Shown: positions 1 through 8,837 of the stretch, piece by piece | Layout of the letters: the number at the start of each line of letters is the position of its first letter | How positions within the stretch are numbered: the stretch's first letter is position 1 | Assembly (NCBI GenBank): GCA_028824685.1 | Contig: JAPPCZ010000047.1 | Coordinates: 30,894 to 94,893 of the forward strand | Length of the DNA: 64,000 nucleotides | Source of the DNA: Candidatus Poribacteria bacterium | Lineage (GTDB): Bacteria; Poribacteria; WGA-4E; WGA-3G | Reading direction: 5' to 3' | Translations under genes and position numbers: made by a program | The notes under the pieces: model-generated | The model's input: the letters and a program-made list of their open reading frames with translations, nothing else | Databases searched by the model: none | What the model was told of the DNA's origin: nothing

Positions 1-900
1 ATACCCGCTACAATTGCAATTGCTGTTTTAATACCCGTTCTTTTTTGGACTCCCCTCGGTGGGCATGCAAACAGCGCAGTTCCCTCTGCCGCTTACTGGC
101 GAAAACCGCTCCCCGGAACAGGAGATATCGCACAAGCACTCAACTGGATAAAAACTTCGCTTCCACAAGATACTGTCATAGCAGCAAACTGGAGTTATGG
201 CAGCAGACTTAACGTTTTCGGTGGTGTCAAAACCATAACCGATCAGGATACGTTTCTCCCACACTGGATACACCTATATTACCGCCACGTCTACTGTGCA
301 CAAGACGTACGAGAAGCGCTTGAATTTCTCAAAACCCACGGCGCTACACATCTCATGTTAAGAGAGTGGGGACTGATTGACCGTGCCTCTACCTATTCTT
401 ATATCGGCAGCGATAAAAACAGTGATAAAAGATTCGGATTCACCCGCCTTGTTCAGCTTGGATTCAAACGTCTCTCAAAAATAGAACAGACACCATTTCT
501 TTACGTTGAAGAACCTGATATAACGTCACCACCTGATTTCATAACGGCACGGCTGAAAGAAGGAGAGACAGCGCGACTCCCTTATGTGGCGTTCAAAGGC
601 ACTAAACGCCATATCTACAAAACCTCAATTGACGACAATCCACACGGAAACGTTATCCTATATTACGATGAAAAAGATGATCTTGAAAAAGCCTTCCACA
701 TTTCTAATCTCGGTTGGCAAAGTCTTGCTGTCCGTCTCTACTTCCTCGGGGACTTCTCCGACATCTTTGTCCCTATCTATCCTACAAATGGTGAAGATAC
801 CGCCCCTCTCAAGATTTGGGAAATTCATTATCCGCCTGATATAAAAACTGATGACAAATATCTTGCTATAGAGCCAACAAGCGAACAAGCAAAAAAATAG
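1..900 (+). CDS. STT3-like membrane glycosyltransferase, C-terminal part (5' end outside window)
   Basis: The reading frame is open from the first base to the TAG at 898-900, so only the last 299 residues are seen. It starts in a hydrophobic segment (last transmembrane helix) and continues as a soluble domain. An NWSYG motif near residue 65 and the following TITDQDTF resemble the WWDYG region and the R/D-rich stretch after it in STT3/GT66 oligosaccharyltransferases; a helix ALNWIKTSLPQD precedes it, as in that family. The protein would transfer a lipid-linked glycan or sugar at the membrane. A GT39-type mannosyltransferase is the alternative. The next gene begins at the base after the stop, implying co-translation. 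Confidence 0.55.
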   Translation: MPATIAIAVLIPVLFWTPLGGHANSAVPSAAYWRKPLPGTGDIAQALNWIKTSLPQDTVIAANWSYGSRLNVFGGVKTITDQDTFLPHWIHLYYRHVYCAQDVREALEFLKTHGATHLMLREWGLIDRASTYSYIGSDKNSDKRFGFTRLVQLGFKRLSKIEQTPFLYVEEPDITSPPDFITARLKEGETARLPYVAFKGTKRHIYKTSIDDNPHGNVILYYDEKDDLEKAFHISNLGWQSLAVRLYFLGDFSDIFVPIYPTNGEDTAPLKIWEIHYPPDIKTDDKYLAIEPTSEQAKK

Positions 901-1512
901 ATGGTAAACTCTATTACTCGATTTTTCAAAAACAGGAAGTACCAACAAGGTGATCAGTATCCAAGAAAACCCCTTGATTCCTTCCTTGAATATCTCCGAT
1001 TTACGAAAGTCGAACCGTACATTCCGATAGGTGCACATCTCTTGGACATTGGGACTGGAGACGGCAACTTTTTACGTTATCTCAATGGGCATCTGCAGGC
1101 AGCTATAGGGATTGACTCACATCTCACACAAACTGTGAAATTTGGGACGTGTCGCCTTATACCTGGATATTTCCCTTATGACTTCGTTAAAGATGAAACC
1201 TTTGATGTCATCACGATGTTGGCAACTGTTGAGCATATCCCGATGAATGCCCTCCCATCAGTTGCAGATGCATGTTGGAAATATCTAAAGCCCAGCGGAC
1301 AAGTCATTATCACAGTGCAACACCCACGCGTTGAGAAACTCCTTGACTTGCTAAAAGTACTTGGAATCGTTGAAGGATTCTCAATACATGAGCATTACGG
1401 GTTCAATCCAGAGTGCCTTCCAAATATTTTCAATCAGTGGAATCTAATAAAATGGGAACGTTGGGGATTTGGATGCAATAACCTATTCATATTTGAAAAA
1501 CCCTTATGGTAA
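901..1512 (+). CDS. Class I SAM-dependent methyltransferase
   Basis: 203 residues with the Rossmann methyltransferase motif I (LLDIGTGDGNFLRYL, about residues 47-61), an acidic motif II (GIDSH, near 75) and a motif IV region (FDVITMLATVEHIP, near 101-114), followed by the LKPSGQVIITV strand typical of the Methyltransf_11 type. The substrate cannot be told. The ATG abuts the stop of the glycosyltransferase gene without a visible ribosome site, so it is probably translated by coupling and may act on a glycan or lipid made by the same pathway. Confidence 0.8.
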   Translation: MVNSITRFFKNRKYQQGDQYPRKPLDSFLEYLRFTKVEPYIPIGAHLLDIGTGDGNFLRYLNGHLQAAIGIDSHLTQTVKFGTCRLIPGYFPYDFVKDETFDVITMLATVEHIPMNALPSVADACWKYLKPSGQVIITVQHPRVEKLLDLLKVLGIVEGFSIHEHYGFNPECLPNIFNQWNLIKWERWGFGCNNLFIFEKPLW

Positions 1513-1532
1513 GATATATAATTATTGATACA

Positions 1533-1672
1533 TTATAGTGGACTATAGAAATAATTCTATATTTTCTCTGTAGAAGCGATTTCCGAATCTCGACAGAAAC
1601 TTAGGAGCAGTCGGGAATCGGAGTTCCCTCCTACATCTCAAAATGCCTGTTAATTCTAAAGTTTACTATAAA
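1533..1672. mobile_element. Non-autonomous element, family C copy 1
   Basis: A 140-bp element fills the gap between two convergent genes. The left end TTATAGTGGACTATAG is matched by an inverted, somewhat decayed right end (TTTACTATAA). The interior carries the hairpin module GTCGGGAATCGGAGTTCCCT seen in many intergenic gaps here. The copy at 30125-30262 has the same layout in the opposite orientation. There is no coding capacity. Confidence 0.75.
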
Positions 1673-1678
1673 GGAGGG

Positions 1679-2506
1679 TTATTCATTTTTCGTTTGTTTG
1701 AGGATTTCAGCGATCCGCTCAGCAAAACGGAATGCACTGTTGTCTTCTGGCGCATAACCTATCACTTCTCGTGCATTGGTGATGCTCCAGAACTTATGTG
1801 AATTGTCGCTGATACCGTAGAAAATCTGGAACGGGATTCCGTTTTCGTCCTCTATATTCTCTGTTTCAATGCTCTTGACAAAGAGTTGAATCTGATCGCG
1901 AACACTCAAGTATGCACCAAGTGCGCGGTGCATTTTTTCATAATTATCCGCTGTTACATCATCCATATCTGTCTCACGTGGTGCACCGATACGTATTTGC
2001 ACATTCTGTAGTTTCCCGCCTTTCCTATCGCCACTCGCAAAGACAAAGCCGAGATGTTCATACGCCTCTTTTGCCCATCCGTAGAAGTTATCTGACAACG
2101 GACGCATCTCTGGCGTTACAATATCCCATTTGCCTGCCCAGATAAGATGCTCGTAATAGTCTGCTGCATGATTAGAACTGCAGACAACGACACGTCGGAC
2201 ACCAGTTTCGAGACTGGTTTGATAGATGTTGTATGCCATCTGGACGTTATTGAGTTCATTCTCAAAACCGCCGCCTTGGAATGCACAGTGAACAACTGCA
2301 TCAACACCTTCAAAGTAGGGTTTATATAACTCACGGTCAGGGTCGCTAACGTCAACGATTTGAATATCTTTGACTTCTCCTCCTTGCCGATTTGTTGTTC
2401 TCACGTCAAGTAGGACGAGATCGTAGCGTTCGCGGAATTCTGGTAACATGCGTCCGGCGATATAGCCTGCTGCGCCTGCGATTAGGACTTTTTTGCGGTT
2501 TGGCAT
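1679..2506 (-). CDS. NAD(P)-dependent epimerase/dehydratase (extended SDR)
   Basis: 275 residues. The N-terminus has the nucleotide-binding motif GAAGYIAG (about residues 10-17), followed by an acidic residue after the second strand (LLDVR), suggesting NAD. The active site appears as YGWAKEAYEHLG (YxxxK) with an upstream SSNHAADYYEH strand. Size and motifs resemble uronate dehydrogenases and sugar nucleotide epimerases; the substrate is unproven. The ATG at 2506 is chosen because AAAGGAA lies at the right distance; a TTG one codon upstream is the alternative start. Confidence 0.8.
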   Translation of the reverse strand: MPNRKKVLIAGAAGYIAGRMLPEFRERYDLVLLDVRTTNRQGGEVKDIQIVDVSDPDRELYKPYFEGVDAVVHCAFQGGGFENELNNVQMAYNIYQTSLETGVRRVVVCSSNHAADYYEHLIWAGKWDIVTPEMRPLSDNFYGWAKEAYEHLGFVFASGDRKGGKLQNVQIRIGAPRETDMDDVTADNYEKMHRALGAYLSVRDQIQLFVKSIETENIEDENGIPFQIFYGISDNSHKFWSITNAREVIGYAPEDNSAFRFAERIAEILKQTKNE

Positions 2507-2574
2507 CAAATATTCCTTTGAAATTCGTTAATTGTAGTAGCAATTTCTTGTCAACATTTATAGTAATAGCGTAC

Positions 2575-4254
2575 TTACGAAATCTTCAACTTCTCTTTAC
2601 AGTGCCGCGCCAGCATTTTTATCTCATAAATGACCTGCGCCTCTGTTTGCAGCAATTGACTATAGAAAGGCGGGACAGGTTCTCTTCTAAAGAGTTTATC
2701 AAAGAAACTTCGCTGTGCTTCTGCTGGCACTTCAAAACGTGGTGTTTCTGCACGTGATGGGTCTATCCCTAAGTATTCTATGGAGAGATAGTGTGCTGTG
2801 TCGTCTTTTTTTATTTTCCCTTTACCGATACTGCCAGTAATCTTCCGACCATAACCCACAGCATAGACTCTGCCAGTTGTTTGGCTAAGGACGGTATAGC
2901 CTCCCTCGTCAATAGATTCATTCCAGCACTTCTCAAATCCGTTTTTGGGAAGGCGTTCGCGAAGTTCTTCAGCAGAACGCACTACAAATCTGTTTTGGTG
3001 CAGGATTTTAGTGATAGGAAATTCCTCATCCTGCTCTGTTAGGGGGAGAGGACCTGTCAGCAGATCAACGTTATCAAGTGTCCAGACAACACCGTCTCGG
3101 GTGCCTTTTGCCAAATTCAGGTGTTCTTCGACAAACTCTCCGTTTAACGGGTGGAGGGAGTAACCTTTATTACCATTAAACACGGCGCGCAATTTTCGGC
3201 GATGGTCTATCACTGGGAACCGCCTTTCAGGAATCGGTATCTCTAACTGGAGGGTATATCCTGTATCCAAATCGGTTGTCAGATTCAGTTGTGATTTACG
3301 TAGTTGTGCAAGACGTGTCAATGCTGTCTGACTTTTGGAGAGAACGCGTCCAATTAGATATTCACTTCGGAGTGCGGGGATTTCCGTGGCGAGTCGTTCA
3401 AGCGTAACGGGATCAAGTTTCTCCAGCATCACTTTGTGTTCCCAACGGGTGCCGCGTTCATGTGCAAGGATTTGGAATTGCTGTTTATCACCGCTGGCAC
3501 GGATATATCCGAGTGCTGTCCACGGATCAAAGGTTGCGCGGTAGTATCCGCTTGTTTCAACATCGCCACCCGCTAAGGCGCAATCTCGCCGCTCATATCG
3601 GGAATAGATACCGAATTGGAACTCATAAGTTTCGTAGTTTTCCAAAGCTTTGCGTAAGTCGCGTGCGAACTCACTGCCGCGTGAATACTTTCTGAAAATT
3701 TGTTCAGTACGTTGTGGCTGATTGAGCGCATCAAGGAACGATCCGATAGGGATACCTGCCTCCTCCACACCTTCGTCCTCGCTTTTTCCAAAGACCTTTG
3801 TTTTAGTTTTGAAAGGCGGGTTGCGGAGCGACACGTCACGTTGTGAAACGAGCTGCAAAGCAGGATCGTCTTCCATCCCTGCGATGGTTGGTGCGTCACC
3901 AAGTATCTCTGCTAATTTCACATCATCAATTTTTTCCATTAAAACCACACCACGTTTGAGTTCTGCGAAATGAATAATATCATTGAGGTTATACTGAAGC
4001 GGGGCACTGGAAGAGAGGTTATCGTAGTTGGAGCGATGAAACCGTATTCGCGGCTTAATCCGAAAAACAGGCGTGAGACCGTAATCCTTTAGCAACGCAT
4101 ACAAGGTCACAGTATAAGATTCCTCGTGAACCTTCTGTGCCAGAATGCCACGCTCGTTTGGCTTATTGTCCACGATTAACCGCTCTTGTACAAGACGGCT
4201 ATCGTTGCCAAAAATCATCATCCGATGTTCTTCTCTATTATCATCAACTAACAT
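2575..4254 (-). CDS. Conserved-looking hypothetical protein, 559 aa
   Basis: A long intact frame with a G-rich ribosome site before the ATG at 4254. I do not recognise the family. There is no signal peptide, no transmembrane segment and no obvious nucleotide-binding motif. The protein is rich in charged residues and beta-prone stretches (for example YTLQLEIPIPERRFPVID), with an acidic first half and basic patches around residues 290-340. It is followed downstream by the ROK kinase on the same strand, 47 bp away, so the two may be co-transcribed. A cytoplasmic multi-domain role is all that can be inferred. Confidence 0.7.
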   Translation of the reverse strand: MLVDDNREEHRMMIFGNDSRLVQERLIVDNKPNERGILAQKVHEESYTVTLYALLKDYGLTPVFRIKPRIRFHRSNYDNLSSSAPLQYNLNDIIHFAELKRGVVLMEKIDDVKLAEILGDAPTIAGMEDDPALQLVSQRDVSLRNPPFKTKTKVFGKSEDEGVEEAGIPIGSFLDALNQPQRTEQIFRKYSRGSEFARDLRKALENYETYEFQFGIYSRYERRDCALAGGDVETSGYYRATFDPWTALGYIRASGDKQQFQILAHERGTRWEHKVMLEKLDPVTLERLATEIPALRSEYLIGRVLSKSQTALTRLAQLRKSQLNLTTDLDTGYTLQLEIPIPERRFPVIDHRRKLRAVFNGNKGYSLHPLNGEFVEEHLNLAKGTRDGVVWTLDNVDLLTGPLPLTEQDEEFPITKILHQNRFVVRSAEELRERLPKNGFEKCWNESIDEGGYTVLSQTTGRVYAVGYGRKITGSIGKGKIKKDDTAHYLSIEYLGIDPSRAETPRFEVPAEAQRSFFDKLFRREPVPPFYSQLLQTEAQVIYEIKMLARHCKEKLKIS

Positions 4255-4301
4255 GGATCTATCCCCCCTTCATATTTAAACCTCGTATTCAAACTTAAGG
4301 A

Positions 4302-5276
4302 TTATCCCGCTCTTAGCCTTTGTCTTGCAAGTGCTGCTGCACCAAGCACACCCGCATTATCACCTAATTCCGCCTTTACAATCTGAACTCCTTTTAACGT
4401 ATCGGGTAGTGCGTATTTTTTTGAAGATTTGCGGATATCGTCTATAAATGTATCGTCAAGTGCTTCAACAACACCGCCACCTAAAACAATCATCTCAGGA
4501 TTTAAGAAATTCACAATAGATCCGATACCAACGCCAAGATATTTTGTGACATCTTTGAATACTTTCAGTGTTAATTTATCCTTGCTACGAAGTGCTTTAG
4601 CCAAAGTGCCGCTCCGAATTAACCCGAGATCACCATTGGTGAGTTCTGTAAGTATGCTTTTTTTCTTTTTTTTCAGTATTGCTTTTTGAAATTGTTTTGC
4701 CATAGCAGTTCGGCTCGCGAGTGCTTCTAAACATCCACGTGTGCCACATCCGCACTTGGGACCGTCTGCTTTAACAATGATATGCCCGATTTCTCCCGCT
4801 GTCTTGCTTGCACCGTGGAAAAGTTCACCGTTCAGAATAATGCCGCCCCCAATGCCAGTGCCAACAAAAATTCCAACCAAATTCTGTACGTTTTGCCCTG
4901 CTCCAAACGTGTGTTCGCCAAGTGTTCCCACGTTCACATCGTTATCAACGAATACTGGAATATCAATGCGTGCTTCCAACTCAGTTTTCAACGGCACGTC
5001 CTTCCATCCGAGATTAGGGGCAAAAATAACGACACCTGTCTCTGGGTCAAGCGGGCCCGGGGCACCGATGCCGATTGCCTGAATAGAATTTGCAGCGACA
5101 CCTGATTCTTGAAAAGCCTCACGGATACAGTCTGCAATCCGATCAATCACGATGGACGTATCGTCTTTCGCTTGCGTTGGAATTTTTGCCGTGCTGAGGA
5201 TATTGCCTTCTTCACTAACAACGGCGGCAAGTATCTTAGTACCCCCCATATCTACTCCGACAACATTGGTGTTCAT
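4302..5276 (-). CDS. ROK-family sugar kinase (glucokinase-like)
   Basis: 324 residues starting at ATG 5276, preceded by AAAGGA. The N-terminal ATP-binding loop is VGVDMGGTKILAAVV (residues 4-18). The middle carries FVDNDVNVGTLGEHTFGAG with the catalytic Asp and the family's FVGTGIGGGII. The zinc-binding cluster is GPKCGCGTRGCLEALAS, and the GHIIV histidine completes the ROK signature. It should phosphorylate a hexose, most likely glucose, with ATP. A ROK repressor is excluded by the absence of an N-terminal helix-turn-helix. The frame remains open further upstream, but without a ribosome site. Confidence 0.9.
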   Translation of the reverse strand: MNTNVVGVDMGGTKILAAVVSEEGNILSTAKIPTQAKDDTSIVIDRIADCIREAFQESGVAANSIQAIGIGAPGPLDPETGVVIFAPNLGWKDVPLKTELEARIDIPVFVDNDVNVGTLGEHTFGAGQNVQNLVGIFVGTGIGGGIILNGELFHGASKTAGEIGHIIVKADGPKCGCGTRGCLEALASRTAMAKQFQKAILKKKKKSILTELTNGDLGLIRSGTLAKALRSKDKLTLKVFKDVTKYLGVGIGSIVNFLNPEMIVLGGGVVEALDDTFIDDIRKSSKKYALPDTLKGVQIVKAELGDNAGVLGAAALARQRLRAG

Positions 5277-5316
5277 TTTTATTTCCTTTATATCAGTATT
5301 GTTTAGTGTGCATTTT

Positions 5317-5790
5317 CTATGACGCAAAAATTGAAAGTAATTTTTGTTTAAAGTTTACATCTGACAATTGTTCCCATCTTTCTAAGAACGTCTGATAGTC
5401 AGCATTGCGAGTTTCGCGGGTACGTGCGATAAGTGTATCAACCCCTGGCAATTCAGTAGATTGAAAACTTACTTTATAATCTACTAAGACCTCCAAAACA
5501 ACATCACTATCGTGTATATCACCAAGTATATCTTGTAAGTCAATAATAGTTTTAATAAATTCCGTAAAATGTTTATCGTAGTTTATCGCGAAAAACTCCA
5601 TCGTATACCGAAGCCTTTTAATGGAAATTCGCATGTTGTGGAGTTCTTCTCGCTTTTCCGGATCTTGGATAAACTGCTCCCAACTGTAAACCTCTTCAAC
5701 CTTTTGTCGAAGGATGATACGGGCATTCTCGCGAAAACTCTGCTTCGGGTTGAGTCCTGTGATTTTTTGCGGTTTCGCCATTTCATTCAT
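5317..5790 (-). CDS. CHAD domain, C-terminal half
   Basis: 157 residues. The stretch LHNMRISIKRLRYTMEFF followed by LQDILGDIHDSDVVLEVL is the pattern of the second helical bundle of a CHAD domain (His/Arg/Lys-lined, polyphosphate binding). The start ATG at 5790 overlaps the end of the upstream half by eight bases (ATGAATGA), a typical translational-coupling overlap. The two products together have the length of one normal CHAD protein of about 310 residues. No triphosphate tunnel (CYTH) domain is attached. Confidence 0.8.
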   Translation of the reverse strand: MNEMAKPQKITGLNPKQSFRENARIILRQKVEEVYSWEQFIQDPEKREELHNMRISIKRLRYTMEFFAINYDKHFTEFIKTIIDLQDILGDIHDSDVVLEVLVDYKVSFQSTELPGVDTLIARTRETRNADYQTFLERWEQLSDVNFKQKLLSIFAS

Positions 5791-6256
5791 TTACCTCAAA
5801 GAACGTCAGAAATTGTGCTCCAAAATCTCTTGCATCAAGTTCTGTAAACAGGTTTAACATCGGTTTTCGTGCCTCTTCCCGTTCATGCTGTAGTTGTTCA
5901 ATCAATCCTTGAATATCATCTTGTTCCGTTCCTGATAAACTTTGCAACTCCCTTTGAAAACGAGCGATGAGGACATCAAGATCACGTCCTGCTCCCATTG
6001 TCCGTGTAATAGTTCGGACCTGTTTGTAGTGTTTTTTGAACGGCTCTTTTTCAAAGCAGTCGGCGAAGTTGTCCATTGCGGCTCGCAATCGTCGTGAGGC
6101 AACACGCATATCGTGGACGAATTTAATATCTGTGCCATCAATTGCACCTGTTTTGTGAGACATCATTTCTCGGAAATAACCCACAATAATTTGTCTGGCA
6201 CAAGTTTCCAAAGTTTTTTCGGGTGAGATATCCTTGATCTCAATTGCTGTTGACAC
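5783..6256 (-). CDS. CHAD domain, N-terminal half
   Basis: 157 residues. VHDMRVASRRLRAAMDNF (about residues 47-64) followed by RTITRTMGAGRDLDVLIARF is the signature of the first helical bundle of a CHAD domain, with the conserved His and Arg residues that bind polyphosphate. Translation ends at TGA 5783-5785, inside the start of the C-terminal-half gene. Either the domain is made as two interacting chains or this is a frameshifted single gene; the clean ATGAATGA junction and the sensible termini on both sides favour two genes. Confidence 0.8.
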   Translation of the reverse strand: MSTAIEIKDISPEKTLETCARQIIVGYFREMMSHKTGAIDGTDIKFVHDMRVASRRLRAAMDNFADCFEKEPFKKHYKQVRTITRTMGAGRDLDVLIARFQRELQSLSGTEQDDIQGLIEQLQHEREEARKPMLNLFTELDARDFGAQFLTFFEVNE

Positions 6257-6617
6257 TGTTTCACCGCTCCATATTGTCCGAGAGTACTCTTGTAGGAGGC
6301 GTTTTCAACGCCGATATATCGCGCTTACAAAGCGCTCCTACAAAGATGTCTTGCCGATTATTGACTGTCAATTTGTGTAAGTCCGGTGCGGTTAGGAAAC
6401 CGCACCTACTGTGCCTACTGGTAAATGTAAGAGGCGCAATAAATTGCGCGACTACAAACACCGCAAACCCAAGAAAAATGTCTATCCATTCCCTAAAAGA
6501 GAAAAACCTTCGCTAACAAAAAATAGGAAAAAATCCCAATGACATCAATCGCTGTTGTTACAATTGTTTGACCTTCCATATCTGTTTTCGTAAATTTCCT
6601 GTTTTATGGTGCCAGTT
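6257..6617. repeat. Intergenic gap with three palindromes
   Basis: No gene is seen. Three hairpin-forming repeats occur: GTAGGAGGCGTTTTCAACGCC with TTACAAAGCGCTCCTAC (about 6291-6342), GTGCGGTTAGGAAACCGCAC (6385-6405), and GAGGCGCAATAAATTGCGCG (about 6430-6450). Variants of the last two recur in other gaps (11096-11121 and 28930-28960), so they are dispersed repeats and not gene-specific signals. The aroC stop is at the right edge. Confidence 0.6.
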
Positions 6618-7691
6618 TTAGGATTTCGCATGGTGTCGGAGCAGATGGTCTGTGAGAACAAGTGCTGCCATTGCCTCCACAATAGCAGGAGCCCGTACTA
6701 ACACGCATGGATCATGTCTTCCACTTGCCTCTAACGTCACCTCATTTCCGTCCATATCCACAGTCTGCTGCGGTTTACCGATTGTCGCTGTCGGTTTAAA
6801 AGCGACTTGAAATACAATATCCTCGCCGTTTGAAATGCCTCCCTGTGTGCCACCAGAATTGTTCGTCCTAGTACGAATCTGACCTGAATTGTTGTAAAAT
6901 TCATCGTTGTGTTCAGAACCTGTCAGGGTAATACCATCAAACCCAGATCCAATTTGAAATCCCATCGTTGCGGGTAGAGACATCATTGCCTTAGCCAAAT
7001 CTGCCTTGAGTTTGTCAAAGACAGGTTCGCCGAGTCCTACAGGAACATTGCGGCTAACCGATTCAATTATACCACCGAGAGAATCCCGATCACGTCGTGC
7101 TTGATCAATACGTTCCGCCATTTTCGGACTGACAATCGTATCTGGACACCGCACTGGACTCGCTTCTATCTCCTCAAGTGTTACCGTGTCTGTGTCTACT
7201 GTAGCTTCTAATACATGAATCTGCTTGACATAAGCGAGTGTTTCAGTATCACATCTCTCCCGCAGAATTTGTTTTGCAATTGCGCCTGCCGCAACGCGAC
7301 CAATGGTTTCTCTTGCACTTGCTCTACCACCTCCCTGCCAATTCCGGATGCCATATTTTTCCTGATACGTAAAATCTGCGTGTGAAGGACGGTAGAGGTC
7401 TTTCAAGTGATTGTAGGCATCAGGCCGCGCGTCCTTGTTCCACACCAGCATAGAGATAGGCGTGCCGAGTGTTTTGCCTTCAAATACACCAGAGAGTATT
7501 TCAACAACATCCTCCTCTTGACGTGGAGTGGTGAGATGGCTTTGTCCCGGTCTGCGACGATTGAGCTCATATTGTATAGCGGATATATCAATCTTAATCT
7601 GTGGTGGGCATCCGTCAACAACAACACCAACAGCACCGCCATGGGATTCACCCCAAGTTGTAATCCGAAAAAGGTGACCGAAAGTATTCAT
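6618..7691 (-). CDS. aroC: Chorismate synthase
   Basis: 357 residues, full length. It converts 5-enolpyruvylshikimate 3-phosphate to chorismate using reduced FMN, the last step of the shikimate pathway. The N-terminus [18 protein letters not shown] with GVVVDGCPP is signature 1, [20 protein letters not shown] is signature 2, and [19 protein letters not shown] is the C-terminal signature. The start ATG at 7691 matches the usual beginning of the family. It is the only shikimate gene in the window; a chorismate-lyase-like gene at 55435-56046 could use its product. Confidence 0.97.
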   Translation of the reverse strand: MNTFGHLFRITTWGESHGGAVGVVVDGCPPQIKIDISAIQYELNRRRPGQSHLTTPRQEEDVVEILSGVFEGKTLGTPISMLVWNKDARPDAYNHLKDLYRPSHADFTYQEKYGIRNWQGGGRASARETIGRVAAGAIAKQILRERCDTETLAYVKQIHVLEATVDTDTVTLEEIEASPVRCPDTIVSPKMAERIDQARRDRDSLGGIIESVSRNVPVGLGEPVFDKLKADLAKAMMSLPATMGFQIGSGFDGITLTGSEHNDEFYNNSGQIRTRTNNSGGTQGGISNGEDIVFQVAFKPTATIGKPQQTVDMDGNEVTLEASGRHDPCVLVRAPAIVEAMAALVLTDHLLRHHAKS

Positions 7692-7911
7692 TGATTTTTA
7701 TTCCAATAGACACGTTTTGAAGAGCGCGACTTTAGTTTTTAAGGTGTATATTTTACATTTCTTGTGATATACTATAGCAAATTGCCAATAAACATGCAAG
7801 TAATTTGACATTAGCATTGGTATCACTCACCTAATTGACCGTTGCTCTTACAATGCTCACCTACTGCGGAAATGTCTAAGTATTTTCTGGATTTGCTAAA
7901 GAGGATAGATA

Positions 7912-8613
7912 ATGGAGCTTTTTAAACGTTATATCGCCCTTCTTTTGATATTTATTGCTATCGTGCTTTTGTGGAATACTGTGGTTATTTATCCGCTCAA
8001 GATTTTCGTTGTGTTTATGCACGAAGTAAGCCACGGACTTGCAGCGATTGCTACCGGTGGCAGCATCGTCGAAATTGAGATTAATCGACATCAGGGGGGA
8101 CATGCGCTCACGCGAGGTGGGTCTCGTTTCTGGACACTATCTGCTGGCTATCTTGGTAGTTTGTTATGGGGTGGTGTTATTCTATTATTAGCAGCAAGGA
8201 CTCATTTTGGTAAAGTAGTGAGTGTGTTAATCGGTATCGGCATGGTAGCAATCACTATTGGTTTTGGTTCAGATACGTTCACTTACCTTTTCGGCATCGG
8301 TTTTGGGGTAGTGTTAATTCTTTTTGGGTTATTTCTGCCTGAGACTGTCAATGATTGGATATTACGCATCATTGGCGTAACAAGCTGCCTCTATGCGATT
8401 CTTGACATCAAGAGTGATGTTTTAGATCGGTCAAATTTACGTTCTGATGCTCGGATGCTGGAAGAAGTAACAAGCCTTCCAACACTGTTTTGGGGCATAT
8501 TATGGATTGTAATTGCCGTAGGATTGACTTTGTGGTTTCTCTACATAGCGGGGAAATCTTCTGATTCTACAGATGCGGGAAGCACAGACTCGGCACCTAC
8601 GGAGATGGGTTAA
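7912..8613 (+). CDS. M50-like membrane metallopeptidase (M50B type)
   Basis: 233 residues with an N-terminal transmembrane helix followed by FMHEVSHGLAAIATGG (about residues 38-53), where HEVSH supplies the zinc ligands of the HExxH motif. At least five further hydrophobic helices follow, and AGYLGSLLWGGVILL matches the second conserved block of Peptidase_M50B proteins. These are integral-membrane proteases or inactive relatives. The third zinc ligand cannot be assigned by eye. The last 4 bp overlap the convergent small gene at 8610-8822. Confidence 0.75.
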   Translation: MELFKRYIALLLIFIAIVLLWNTVVIYPLKIFVVFMHEVSHGLAAIATGGSIVEIEINRHQGGHALTRGGSRFWTLSAGYLGSLLWGGVILLLAARTHFGKVVSVLIGIGMVAITIGFGSDTFTYLFGIGFGVVLILFGLFLPETVNDWILRIIGVTSCLYAILDIKSDVLDRSNLRSDARMLEEVTSLPTLFWGILWIVIAVGLTLWFLYIAGKSSDSTDAGSTDSAPTEMG

Positions 8614-8822
8614 TTGTTAAGCGGACCGAAGTCTATACTGTAAAAGTTAAGCAACCACACGCACATACCTAACAGAAAAAGTGGAATACAGATAAGGAGG
8701 ATGAGGATAAAGACACCCCATATCCAGGAACCTTTGGATTTGGCAACGGTTGCCAACCGCGCGATTAACACCCCGCCGCCTATTATAATCAAAACCACGA
8801 GTCCGAATACCACCATTACCAT
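8610..8822 (-). CDS. Small membrane protein, 70 aa
   Basis: 70 residues with two hydrophobic helices (about residues 3-25 and 34-58) separated by a short basic loop (ATVAKSKGSW). The start ATG at 8822 has a good ribosome site (GAGGAAAC). It is convergent with the M50-like gene by a 4-bp overlap and divergent from the large membrane gene that starts 15 bp away. No family is recognised. The clear ribosome site and two-helix pattern argue that it is real. Confidence 0.6.
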   Translation of the reverse strand: MVMVVFGLVVLIIIGGGVLIARLATVAKSKGSWIWGVFILILLICIPLFLLGMCVWLLNFYSIDFGPLNN

Positions 8823-8837
8823 TTCTGTTTCCTCTCT

